A DNA stretch of 64,000 bases from Cliona cf. orientalis (Eukaryota > Porifera > Demospongiae > Clionaida > Clionaidae), in NCBI GenBank assembly GCA_963930775.1, contig OZ005689.1, positions 25,914,058 through 25,978,057 of the forward strand. Reading direction: 5' to 3'. A model generated the notes under the pieces. It ran no database searches. It was not told the origin of the DNA and was given only the letters and a program-made list of their open reading frames with translations. Shown here in pieces: positions 10,459 to 20,440 of this stretch. The translations under genes and the position numbers were made by a program. Every line of letters starts with the position of its first letter. The first letter of the stretch is position 1.

Positions 10459-10808
10459 ATATGTTGGGCATCTAAGAACAATCAGCTCTCTTTATCAACA
10501 AAGAAATTCAACTATTGCTCGATCTTTACGCACATTTCGAACAGGTCCATTTAATTGATTTCCGAGTCACGCGTAGTATGCAGGAACGTCATACTCATGC
10601 ATAGCAACACTTTAGGACCATAATTTCTCTATTATTGGGGGTGTGGCGTGATCGCTAACAAAGCACTGTATCTCCACAGACGCACAGTCGGTCTGAAACT
10701 TGAACGCGGGTTAGCTCTATGGTAGAGCTTATCAACCATACATAAAACTCAACTTGCAGAAAAATCCCATATGCCGGGTTTTCTCAGAGACGGTCAGGTC
10801 ACATTTAA

Positions 10809-11432
10809 CCGATTATATGCCATTGACGCCAATTGGCGTCAGTACAGCTATATTAGCGCTATGGCACCGCCTACATTCCAAAGAACGAGAAGCCATAGCT
10901 TTGGCTTCCTGTCTATGACTACTAGGGGGCCTCCCTTGCATACCTGTGGTGTGAGGTCACGATTGGCCCAACCTACCGCTCGCTACTAAAAATGTTTTTG
11001 TGAAGATCGACGATAATGGCGATCAATCCGGGTACGAGAGCGGTACGTTTTCTACCACAGGGCAGGAGCTACAGCTCTGTCGCTAAGTATATACACTGTA
11101 GCTAGACTAGGTCTATACCTACACAGATATGATGAGCTTTTCAACAGACCCAAGCGCTTACCTGGGAGCGACTCGAAGACGGCAGCCATTATGGAGGTTA
11201 GTAAGCTTATAAGCTTTTGTGTATGTTTGTAGCTTATAGTATGTATAGTAGCGCCCTAGCGGCGTACTAGAATGTAGCAGCTACCTGTCTTACATATCAT
11301 GAAGGCCTGTACTGCCTGTGTGGCTGTGCTGCTATGTTGTATAGGACACTTTATTTGTGTCACTATACTTTCTTGAATACAATTCGGCGTTGGCAATACA
11401 TATGACGTCATGACCTCTTGGCCTATAATCGA
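10809..11432. mobile_element. TTAA-type miniature element, copy 1
   Basis: Starts TTAA|CCGATTATATGCC and ends GGCCTATAATCGA|TTAA. Inner sequence (GCTAGACTAGGTCTAT, GACGGCAGCC, GGAGGTTAGTAAGCTT) matches the element at 47752-48409. It begins six bases after the end of the RAG1-like transposon. TTAA targets are used by piggyBac and Kolobok elements. Confidence 0.8.
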
Positions 11433-12040
11433 TTAAAAAGAAGCGTCCTATTTCCATATTAAGAAATAAATCTGGTCCAATCAAGGTCAAAGATTCAATT
11501 TTGCTTCATTGTAGCACAGACGTAGCAATTCACAAAACTCCCTGTTCATGGTGCAGGTGGTGCCTGTAAAGCTGTGCTCATGGCTAGCAGGGTGGCACAT
11601 CACTACGTATTGCGGTGCAGTTAGAGCGGGTGGAAATCATCTAAGGTAATTGGACTATGGTATACATCCCAATGCTCCACCATACAAGCACTGCACACTG
11701 ATTAAATTATTGTGAGCTAGGTTAGCTTTGTTTTGTTAGTTTTCGAACATGATTTGGCTATGGATGCTCTACTGGAGAATGGTCGTAGTAACATTAGATG
11801 TTACCATATGAACATATACCAAAGACTGATAGTTCATATGGAATGCTTAATTTGCTCAAACTACATGTACCTCACAGCTCATAATCACTTTAAATGAGGT
11901 AAAAGAATTTTAAAATCATACTCAATTAAAATTTAATAAGAACCAGGATCCACTACTTTTACCTCTTCTCTCTCGGTACGGCATGGCTGCAAAAACCTGG
12001 CTATAATTTGCTCAAACTACATGTAGTTTGATACTTTACT
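11433..12040. other. no gene recognised
   Basis: Intergenic sequence between the TTAA element and the truncated 5' end of the retroelement. TTTGCTCAAACTACATGTA occurs twice (about 11850 and 12007). Confidence 0.5.
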
Positions 12041-12047
12041 CACTGTT

Positions 12048-14447
12048 TTGTGTTCTTACATTAATGTGTCTTTATTAGCTAATTTTATTCTTATCGGTGA
12101 CTTTAATGTCGATATTTTGAATACTTCTCACCCATTATTGCCAAAGTTGCAGGCTTTGTCATCTAGTCTTTGTTTAAGCCAGGTTGTGTCTGAACCCACG
12201 CATATCACTACTGAAAAGGCTACCTCACTTATTGACTTAATTTATTTATCTGTGCCTTCTTCTGTTCTCAGTTGTGCAACCATTTCTCCTTTAGTGAATT
12301 CCGACCACCTTGGCTTGTATCTCTCTATTTCTGTAGGGCAAAGGAAGTCTGCTCCTAAAACCAGGAGTCGCAAGATTTGGCGATACGCCCATGGAGATTA
12401 CAACCGCGCCTGTGAACTTCTAGATGCTGTGGATTGGGGATCAATTTTCAATCCAAAGGACGTTAATGAAAGCTGGTCAAAGTGGAAAAAGAAATTTTTG
12501 GAAATCATGCAACTGTGTATTCCACAATCTACAGTCCGTTTGTGCAGAAACTTGCCTTGGTTAAACAAGAAAGTGATGCAAGCAATCCGAAAACGTGATG
12601 CTCTATTCAAGAAGGCCAAGCGATGCAAAAATCCTATGACATTCCAAAAGTATAGGGCTGCGAGAAACAGAGTCACTGCAATGATTCGCTTGAATAAGTT
12701 GAAATTTTTTCAGTCTTTGAAAGGTTCGGACTCCAAAGTATTCTGGAAGGCTATCAAGGTTTTGAATAATCGCGAAACTACCATTCCAACACTTGTTTAC
12801 AATGGTTCTTCGTACAAGACAAATTGTGATAAAGCCAACGTGCTTAACTGCTATTTCCACCAATGCTTCAACAAGGATGTCCCTGCACTAAATCCTCAGC
12901 CGACAACACTTGATCCACTTCTTTTCCCTCAAGAATATTTGTGTACAGAAGATGAAGTGTATGATTTAATTACTGAGCTTGATGTCTCAAAATCCACTGG
13001 ACCTGACGACATCTCGGTAAAAATGCTCAAGGCTACCATCACTTCTATTACAAGCAGTTTGACCACCTTATTTAACCTTTCTCTACGTAATGGTACTCTT
13101 CCCATGGAATGGAAACTAGCTCGGATTGTTCCCATCCCCAAATCCACAGATCTATCTTCACCGACCAACTTTAGACCCATCTCAATACTGTCTATCTTGA
13201 GTAAACTGATTGAGCGTCATGTGCACCGTATACTTTATGACCATCTGTGTAATACTAATCCTATTTCAGCTAGGCAATGGGGATTTCTTCCTAAAAGGTC
13301 AACCTCATCTGCTCTTCTCTGTGTAATGCATGATTGGTTGGCACAGTTGGACAGTGGCCGTGAAGTATACTCAGTCTTTTTTGACATTCGGAAAGCTTTT
13401 GATAGCGTCTCACATGAACTCTTGTTATCTAAACTCGCTTGTATCCAACTTAATCCTCACATTATTCAGTGGATAAGGTGCTACTTAACCAACAGATCCC
13501 AAACAGTGGTTGTAGGTGGAGAACAGTCTGCAGTTTTACCGGTTCTTTCAGGTGTCCCTCAGGGTTCTGTGCTTGGACCTCTTTTGTTTATACTGTTTAT
13601 TAATGATGCTGTTCTGCAGATCTCTCCAGGAAGCACTCTTTCACTATTTGCTGATGACATGGCCCTCTTCCGTACTATCCTAACTGTGGAGGACTACTGG
13701 CGCCTGCAGTGTGATGTTGAAGCTCTAGCCAACTGGATAGATTCAAACTGCCTATCACTTCAGCCAGCGAAATGCTGCTCCATGCTCATATCCAGGAGGA
13801 GGAGCTGTGCAATTCCTCCCCCGATCATCTTTGTAGGTAACTGCCCGCTTGCTCAAGTCTCCTCAGTCAAGTACCTCGGAGTACACATCAGTTCAGATCT
13901 AACATGGTCACCCCACATAGCTATCCTTTGCAATAGAGCAAGACGATTAATTGGTCTCATGTATCGGAGATTTTCCAAGAATGCAGATACAAAGACTCTA
14001 CTTCAGCTTTATAAGTCCTTCATCAGGCCCCACCTGGAATACTGTTCCATTGTATGGGACCCATACCTAGCTAAGGATATTGAGGCCATTGAGAAGGTTC
14101 AGCGGTTTGGTCTGAGGACGTGTCTGAAACAGTGGGACTTGAACCAGGAGGAATTACTTCAAGTGGCAAATGTAGCCTCACTGGCGTCCAGGAGATCCCA
14201 AGCCAAACTAAATCATCTTTATAAGATTGTGAACGAGTTGGCTGACTACCCGAATGCACCTCTACTCCCCAAAATGCATCACTATAATTCTAGACGGTCT
14301 AATTCAAGGCAATTTGTTCAACACCGAGCCAGAACAACTCAGTTTCAAAGATCTTTTTTTCCGGACACAATAAAGAAATGGAATTTACTCCCTGCAGAAG
14401 CTTTGGCAGTACAATCTTTACCAAGTTTCAAGAAATATATCTTGTAA
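12048..14447 (+). CDS. non-LTR retrotransposon ORF2, 5'-truncated
   Basis: About 800 codons open to the stop at 14447 with no internal break. The N-terminus holds only the C-terminal half of an AP-type endonuclease: ILIGDFNVDI near residue 17 and NSDHLGL near 85. The reverse transcriptase domain runs from about 350 to 620: RIVPIPKS, FRPISILSILSKLIE, FFDIRKAFDSV near 445, SGVPQGSVLGPLLF near 500 and the catalytic FADD box near 533. The tail (KYLGVHISSDLTW, RPHLEYCSIVWDP, DTIKKWNLLP) is typical of CR1/L2/Jockey-like elements. The frame opens without a true ATG, so this is a 5'-truncated insertion. The reading frame is intact, suggesting recent activity. Confidence 0.9.
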   Translation: MCSYINVSLLANFILIGDFNVDILNTSHPLLPKLQALSSSLCLSQVVSEPTHITTEKATSLIDLIYLSVPSSVLSCATISPLVNSDHLGLYLSISVGQRKSAPKTRSRKIWRYAHGDYNRACELLDAVDWGSIFNPKDVNESWSKWKKKFLEIMQLCIPQSTVRLCRNLPWLNKKVMQAIRKRDALFKKAKRCKNPMTFQKYRAARNRVTAMIRLNKLKFFQSLKGSDSKVFWKAIKVLNNRETTIPTLVYNGSSYKTNCDKANVLNCYFHQCFNKDVPALNPQPTTLDPLLFPQEYLCTEDEVYDLITELDVSKSTGPDDISVKMLKATITSITSSLTTLFNLSLRNGTLPMEWKLARIVPIPKSTDLSSPTNFRPISILSILSKLIERHVHRILYDHLCNTNPISARQWGFLPKRSTSSALLCVMHDWLAQLDSGREVYSVFFDIRKAFDSVSHELLLSKLACIQLNPHIIQWIRCYLTNRSQTVVVGGEQSAVLPVLSGVPQGSVLGPLLFILFINDAVLQISPGSTLSLFADDMALFRTILTVEDYWRLQCDVEALANWIDSNCLSLQPAKCCSMLISRRRSCAIPPPIIFVGNCPLAQVSSVKYLGVHISSDLTWSPHIAILCNRARRLIGLMYRRFSKNADTKTLLQLYKSFIRPHLEYCSIVWDPYLAKDIEAIEKVQRFGLRTCLKQWDLNQEELLQVANVASLASRRSQAKLNHLYKIVNELADYPNAPLLPKMHHYNSRRSNSRQFVQHRARTTQFQRSFFPDTIKKWNLLPAEALAVQSLPSFKKYIL

Positions 14448-14560
14448 TATTAATTTTTGTAATTGCCCTTTCCCTGGCTACATACTAGAGTTAGCTTTGC
14501 TATTTATGTATGCCTCTGTATGTAATAATACAGGAATTGTTATAGAAAAAAAAAATAAGT
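14448..14560 (+). mobile_element. 3' end of the non-LTR retrotransposon
   Basis: A short 3' UTR ends in AGGAATTGTTATAG followed by an A10 tract near 14547-14556, the expected retroposon tail. No clear target duplication could be matched to the 5' junction. Confidence 0.6.
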
Positions 14561-14825
14561 ACACTCCAGAATACACGACATTGAATCTATACAAATAACC
14601 CTCTATTAAACAACTCACCTCCTCGCAGTCTTTGCAAGGTCAGCCTCTGCTCTATAACAAATGTATTCTAAATCAACAGCAGATAGAAGTTTTGTATGTC
14701 TGTCACCAATGAGTGGGTGCAATGAAAGTTAACCATTAAGCTTAGGAAACAATATCGTAGAGATTCATTGCTATAGACTTAAATGAGAGAGTTGTTCAGC
14801 TTAGCATAGCATACTTTTCATCGAT

Positions 14826-14858
14826 GGGATGTTTCGGTCCGTGGACCTTCGTCAGCAA
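14826..14858 (-). ncRNA. hammerhead-ribozyme-like core of Penelope-like element
   Basis: The reverse strand reads CTGACGAA, then a hairpin GGTCC-AC-GGACC, then GAAAC: the two conserved hammerhead boxes around a stem II. Penelope-like elements are known to carry such ribozymes. I could not fix the cleavage triplet or stem I, so activity is unsupported. Confidence 0.4.
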
Positions 14859-14980
14859 TAAAACAAATGCACGTTACATGTAAATAAATATGAAAAATGT
14901 TAGCAGGTAATTAGAGAGTAAAATGATAGAGTGTTGGGGTGTGGTCTATCAAGTGCGCATGGTCCATGTATCACTGAGCG

Positions 14981-15310
14981 TCAGCCCACAGTCCAGATTG
15001 CACGTTTGGGGGGTCTTCTGAATCCAGATCGCCTCCAAGACACGTCTCTTCCATTGGTGTGGCTCAGTCTCCATGCCTCCCAGTCAGGTTGGTGACCCAT
15101 GTCCCATGTGTGAACTGCGATACCATTCTTTCTGTTGTTGATTTTGACTACATATTTGTGCTCCGTGATTCTCTTCTGCAGGGTCCTCCCTGTTTGACTT
15201 ATGTAGCTGGTTTCACAGTCTTGATAGAGGATCCTGTATACTACTTTCTTCATCAATACTGGTGTCTTGGTCTTCACTCTGGTCAGTACATTCCGTAGGG
15301 TTCCACTCAA
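14981..15310 (-). CDS. GIY-YIG endonuclease domain, Penelope-like, partial
   Basis: About 109 residues on the minus strand: VVYRILYQDCETSYISQTGR then TLQKRITEHK and AVHTWDMGHQPDWEAWRL. This is the C-terminal GIY-YIG nuclease of Penelope-like retroelements; the usual YIGQTGR is YISQTGR here, altering a conserved Gly. The N-terminal reverse transcriptase is absent, so this is a 5'-truncated copy. It ends in a tail without further motif. Confidence 0.75.
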   Translation of the reverse strand: MSGTLRNVLTRVKTKTPVLMKKVVYRILYQDCETSYISQTGRTLQKRITEHKYVVKINNRKNGIAVHTWDMGHQPDWEAWRLSHTNGRDVSWRRSGFRRPPKRAIWTVG

Positions 15311-15561
15311 TGTAGTTTAATGAAAAGTATGCTATGCTAAACTAAACAACTCTATCTTAAGCACCACAAGTACACGCAGTTTGGTGTCTTGGGAAGTTCT
15401 TCCTGGCGTGTGCCTGTTTTGGTGAGAAAGAGAGAGCAATAGTAAGTGGCACAATAGTATTACCACACACAGTAGCTTCATGCACATGTACAATGGACCA
15501 GTATGTATAGTAGGATATTGTCAGATCTGATTATGAAGTTTCTATGATAAATTATGCATAA

Positions 15562-15788
15562 TACCGTATTTCTTCTAAAAATTCGGCATGATAATAAAAT
15601 TGCTTTAGCTTTGCCGAATTTTTCGAGGTTAATATTCAACATTCTGTCTGCGCATTCCATTCCCGTTTATAGCATATACACATGACGACCTTTGCCGAAA
15701 AATTGACTATATTCATATTCAATATTCAATCATTTGGTAAAGGGTGCCAAATAATTAGAAGGGCCGAATTTTTAGAAGAAATATGGTA
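15562..15788. mobile_element. Tc1/mariner-type miniature element
   Basis: Terminal inverted repeats CCGTATTTCTTCTAAAAATT and complement, followed inside by CGGC, flanked by TA on both sides. 227 bp including the TA dinucleotides, non-coding. TA duplication is characteristic of Tc1/mariner. Confidence 0.85.
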
Positions 15789-16804
15789 ACTCCTATTACT
15801 TGGATGCAGATGCACAGTATCCCAGAGTGAGAGTAGCATTGACCAAACATACATTCCCAATGATACAATAGCCCTGCTGGCCTCTATGCAGGTTACCCCC
15901 TGGTAGCTATGACTGCACAGAGGTATTAAATTCTTAGCGGAATGCTCCACCCTCTAGTAACATACCACCCCACAATCTTGGGAACAAGTCACTGGTTAAC
16001 CCGCTCTTCGTTCTGTAGGACTCTGATTGAGGTGTGTGCACAAAACGGGGAGCTGCGGACACACTGCATAACTTGTCAGTGTATTTCTGGCTTCTTAGAC
16101 TTCATCAGCACAGCATACCCTAATTGAAATAACAAGTTAGCACTACCCAATACAAAAGTATACACGAATAAGCACACATACACACACACACACACCAACC
16201 TGCAACTTACGATTGATTCTACATTTCTGATCGTCAAAACATATGCACTAGATACAAATACTAGTTATGTATATAATATGTATACACAACATTAATTTTG
16301 AGAAGCTATACAAAAGAGCTGTATGGAGGTTAGTCAACTGGGAAGTTACGACAGTGCATACATCAAAAATTAGTCTCCAGTTACACGTGTGTTTGCATAC
16401 CACAGTGGGCGTGCAAGAGATTCTATCACCACCTATGCTTCCAACATGCAGAATGGTTCATATGCAGAACAGTAATTATCATCATCCTACACCACTGTGT
16501 AGCTATGTCTATTCAATATGATAGCTGGGTGATTTGTGAAGTGAATGAATTTCACGAACATTCTATTGCTAGCTACAGTGGAACCCCTCTATAGTGGCCA
16601 CCATTGAGGAAGTCATAGAGGGGTGGCCCTATATCAGGGGTTGGCTGTTGACCGTGCCTAATATGTTTTTCCATCCACGAAGAATGACGTGCTCATTAAA
16701 GACACTATCAGCAAAAAGCAGACACAAATGGAAACCATGACGTTTAGTGACGTTTTTTGTATTTTTTCTGGGCCAGGAAAATGCCATATACGTGCTCCAT
16801 ATAT
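15789..16804. other. no gene recognised; possible pogo/Tigger-type end at 16576
   Basis: Mostly unremarkable AT-rich sequence with a short (CA)n at 16170. Near 16576, CAGTGGAACCCCTCTATAG resembles a pogo/Tigger-type terminus with a partial inverted partner (CATAGAGGGGTGGCC) 30 bp later; no second end was found. Confidence 0.4.
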
Positions 16805-19327
16805 GTGACCGGATCTGAGAAAACCCGGCATATTCGATTTTTCATGAAATTCGCGATTGCACTCTAGTATCATCGTATGACCTTTGAACTAACTGCCGTT
16901 CAAATTTGAGAGCGATCGCTTACTTTTTTTCTGAGATGTGACGCGTTTTATGCGCCCGCGCTTGAAATATTAAATTCGAGAAATTACGTTCTAAACGCGT
17001 TGCTAGGGGCGTGAACCACGGTTCCATATATCAACCGTATACGCGCGCGCATTGCGCTAAAGAAGCGATTACGTAATAGTCAGCTGATCGCTATAGCCGC
17101 TTGAGCTAACACAAAGAGAACGTGGAGAGAACGAGTTCTTAAGATCATAGAGAGAACGAAGCGGCAAGGTAAGTGTATGGGCTAATACGGAAAGGGGGTC
17201 TTTAGCTTAGTTTTATAATGCCCTTTTGCCACTGTTTGATAGATTATTTCGAAGACTGGCTGTACTACAACATCGAAGAACGCAGATGTCAGCTGTTTCA
17301 AGGGAGAGAGAGGCAAGGTAAATGTGACTGGATTTGCGAAAACCCGGCATGTCGCGACAATGTACAATAATGGCTATGGGCGGTTTTAGGCCACTGGGCC
17401 GAATTTTGTCAAAATCGCGATTATTGCATGGATGGGTAGATAAATGACCTATTTACGTACCTGCGAAGTTAGAAGGCTCGAAGCGTCACCATAAGGGCGA
17501 AATAAGCCCAGACGCCGGGCCATGTCTGTTCGCTTGCACGGCTACATCACCAGTATACGGAGAGCGTTGCTACGGACGCTAATTGGACGCTTACATGACT
17601 GTACAAGCGCGCGCGCGGGAGCCTACCTTGTTACAGGTGGATTCTAGTCAGAGAAGCAGCCGCTTTCGAGATGTCGTCGTCTAAAGAAGTAGCTCGAGCT
17701 ATCAATCGCTTCGCGCGAGAAGGTCTCGACCTTCTCGGAAGTTCAGATGGCTCCGCCCTCTTTGACTTTGTCGAAGAGTACTTATGTGGGGACGACCCCT
17801 ATGATAATGAGGACGAGCTTTCCTCAGGTAAGGTACCGTTTCAATAGAAAATACAACTTTATCAAACACATTCTGGTACAGATGAGACAGAAGACGGAGA
17901 CTTGGCTACTGCTGGTAATACTTTTACATTCACAACTCACAACAATGCATGTAAAAAACTAAATCTAAACTAGATTCTTGTGATGATGGGTTGGAGGATG
18001 ATGGTGGTGGTGACAGTCCTCTCATTGTCGATGTAGAGGAGGCAGTAGCCAGTATTCCAGGTGACATCCTTGACCCACCTTCAGACTTGACTCGGGCACC
18101 AGCAGCCACAGTAGCTAGCCCAGAGAGTGTGAGTGAGGGTGCACCTACCCCAGAGAGTCTTGACTGCCGAGAGCAGTGTGGTAAGTCTGTGCCAAGTCCT
18201 ACAACTGTCTCACCATTCACTGCTTCACTAGGATCCAGATCCAGACCTCACCAGGTTTTTGGAGAAGGGATGTGGCTGCAAAAGAGGAGCAGGAGGAAAG
18301 CCATGTTCAGCACTGTTTCCTCGAGAACACTATGAGGAATACAGGCAACAGTGTGCGGCACTCACGAGAGACGAGCTAGATCTGGTGCTCCTTGGCCAAA
18401 TAATGGCACTGCTGTCCAACGACACAGAAACTGGAGCCAGGTCAAAGAAAGCACCAACCACAAGACAGCGATCAGCTATGCTGTTCCATCATGGTGGGTG
18501 GAGAATATGCAGCAAAACCTTCCAGAAGCTGCATGGAATTGGTACGATAGCCATTATAAATACATGTACATGTGAAGGGAATGAAAGACAATAATAAAGG
18601 TACATTGAATCCCAGGTAAAGATCGCTTTATGGCTGTGAAGGCACATTTCCTTGCCACGGGTCTCACTACAAGGATACACAAGCGGAGCAAGTGCTTACC
18701 CCATAATGCCTTGTCTTTCGTTGAGGTCCAGAATCTCGTCCGCTTCTTGAACAACTATGCTGAGACACACGCCATTCTTCTGCCTGGCCGTATCTCTGGA
18801 TACAAGCGGGATGATATTCAACTATTACCAACTTGCACCACCAAAAAAGTTAGTTTTAGGCATGTCATGCACCAGTATCACACAATTCCAATCGTAAAAG
18901 CACATACATTGACACTAGTGGCTTATAGGCCCCCCTCCTCCGCTTTCTTGTGGTGTACAAGCCCTTTGTGGCTCACACCACCATAGGTAGCAAGCATTAG
19001 CAGGCCCACATACCCACTACATTACTTTGACACACTCTAGTTCCCACAATCATTAACATACCTTGCATGAACATGCATTGTAGGCTGTCTGGATTGACTA
19101 CAAGCTTGCTTGCGACGACACAGGGCTAAGAGCAGCAGCGTACACCACGTTTTGCTCACTGTGGAGACAACTGACACCACACATCACAGTCATGAAGCCC
19201 TTGTCTGATCTGTGCTGGGTTTGCCAGAAAAATAGCAGAGCGATCATGAGATCAGCCAACACACCCGACTCTGAAAAGTCACAGGTAAACAACACACACG
19301 TGCCACTCCCAGAAATGCATAATATAC

Positions 19328-19634
19328 GCATGTGCATACACACACGCACACAAATGCATACACACAATGCGCACTCACATACACACACACACATACACAA
19401 ACAGATACACACACTCACATGAGCACATCCGCACACACACACAAGCACACTCACATACGCACACACATGCACACACACACTCACATACGTACACACACAC
19501 AAACACGCACGCACACACACACACACACACACAAATGCATACACACATGCACACACTCACATACGCACACGCACATGCACACATAAATGCATACACACTC
19601 ACATACGCACACACACACACACACACACACAATA
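19328..19634. repeat. (CA)n microsatellite in intron of copy 1
   Basis: About 300 bp of CA-rich repeat; ORFs in it are artefacts. Confidence 0.95.
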
Positions 19635-19638
19635 GTTA

Positions 19639-19697
19639 TCTACCAGTAATTGGGGTGCATGAGATGCATGGTCGAATGCACCCCAATTACTGGCAGA
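19639..19697. repeat. hairpin, AATTGGGGTGCA arms
   Basis: CAGTAATTGGGGTGCA and TGCACCCCAATTACTG face each other across about 18 bp, immediately left of the next miniature element. Confidence 0.7.
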
Positions 19698-20105
19698 TAC
19701 CGTATTCGCTCGATCAGACGCCGCGGCTACTATTTATTTCATCGCCCGAGTTTATGCGGCGTTTATTCGAGAGCGGCGACTATTCGAGAGCGGCGTTTAT
19801 TAATACCAGTAGCTGCCAGAGAGGCAATCCTCAGAGAAACTGTCGATTGACAGAACTGATCTAGGAGATTCTGGCCCTTTTGCTGATGTAGAAGAAGATT
19901 AAAACTTGCTCTAGACTGGTTCTCGTGTACCTGCCATCGAAAACGAGTCGCGGGACATGTCCATGTGCTGGTGTTCTCGAATAGTAGGCGTGGCGCGGCT
20001 ACTATTCGAGAGCGGCGACTATTTCGTTCAGCACTTCCGGAGGTGCGGCGACTATTCGAGAGCGGCGACTAATCGAGAGCGGCGTCTGATCGAGCGAATA
20101 CGGTA
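19698..20105. mobile_element. miniature element, TA-flanked, CGAGAGCGGCG-rich
   Basis: Ends TACCGTATTCGCTCGATCAG and complement, both continuing into ACGCCGC, with TA at each extremity. The interior repeats CTATTCGAGAGCGGCG several times in both halves. 408 bp, non-coding, inserted in an intron. Confidence 0.85.
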
Positions 20106-20109
20106 ACTA

Positions 20110-20226
20110 TTTTGTTGGTAGTTGACCTCTGTTCATCATTGGCCTACTTTATGATGACCCAACCCCTTCCCATAGCCGGCAAATTGCCTATAAAAGCTTT
20201 GGTTGCTAGGCAACTACCAACAAAAA
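20110..20226. mobile_element. 117-bp miniature element with TTTTGTTGGTAGTTG ends
   Basis: TTTTGTTGGTAGTTG at the left and CAACTACCAACAAAA at the right form inverted ends. It sits directly beside the preceding element in the same intron. Confidence 0.7.
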
Positions 20227-20440
20227 TGCATGCACACACACATGCATGCACACACATGCACACACACTCACATACGCACGCACACACGTGCATACACACA
20301 CATGCACACACTCACATGTGCACACACATACGCATACGCACACACATGCACACAAATGCATAAACACACTCACATACGCACACACACAAACACACAAATG
20401 CACACACACACATGCACACACTCACATACGTGACACCCAC
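20227..20440. repeat. (CA)n microsatellite
   Basis: CA-rich repeat in the same intron, with ATGCA interruptions. Confidence 0.95.

Larger units (their letters stand above)
5900..10802. mobile_element. 4.9-kb DNA transposon with RAG1-like transposase
   Basis: Terminal inverted repeats: left GTGACCGTATCTGAC..., right the complement of GTGACC-TGACCGTCTCTGAG, both continuing into CCGGCATATGGGAT. The right end has an extra TGACC. About 320 bp at the left and 345 bp at the right match the two halves of the 0.66-kb miniature element at 52203-52863, which fixes the boundaries. Flanks are ATAT (left) and ATTT (right), a decayed 4-bp duplication at best. Contents: chromo-barrel gene (plus), transposase (minus), a remnant of a second chromo exon, and a small plus-strand ORF. 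Confidence 0.8.
14786..15352 (-). mobile_element. Penelope-like element fragment
   Basis: Holds a GIY-YIG domain remnant (minus strand) flanked by inverted segments: GCTTAGCATAGCATACTTTT near 14800 and its near-complement AAAAGTATGCTATGCTAAAC near 15325. A hammerhead-like core lies between coding sequence and left flank. The reverse transcriptase part is missing. Confidence 0.7.

Noticed and set aside
19098..19632. Cys/Val-rich minus-strand ORFs
   Set aside because: Microsatellite in an intron of the DUF7869-type gene.
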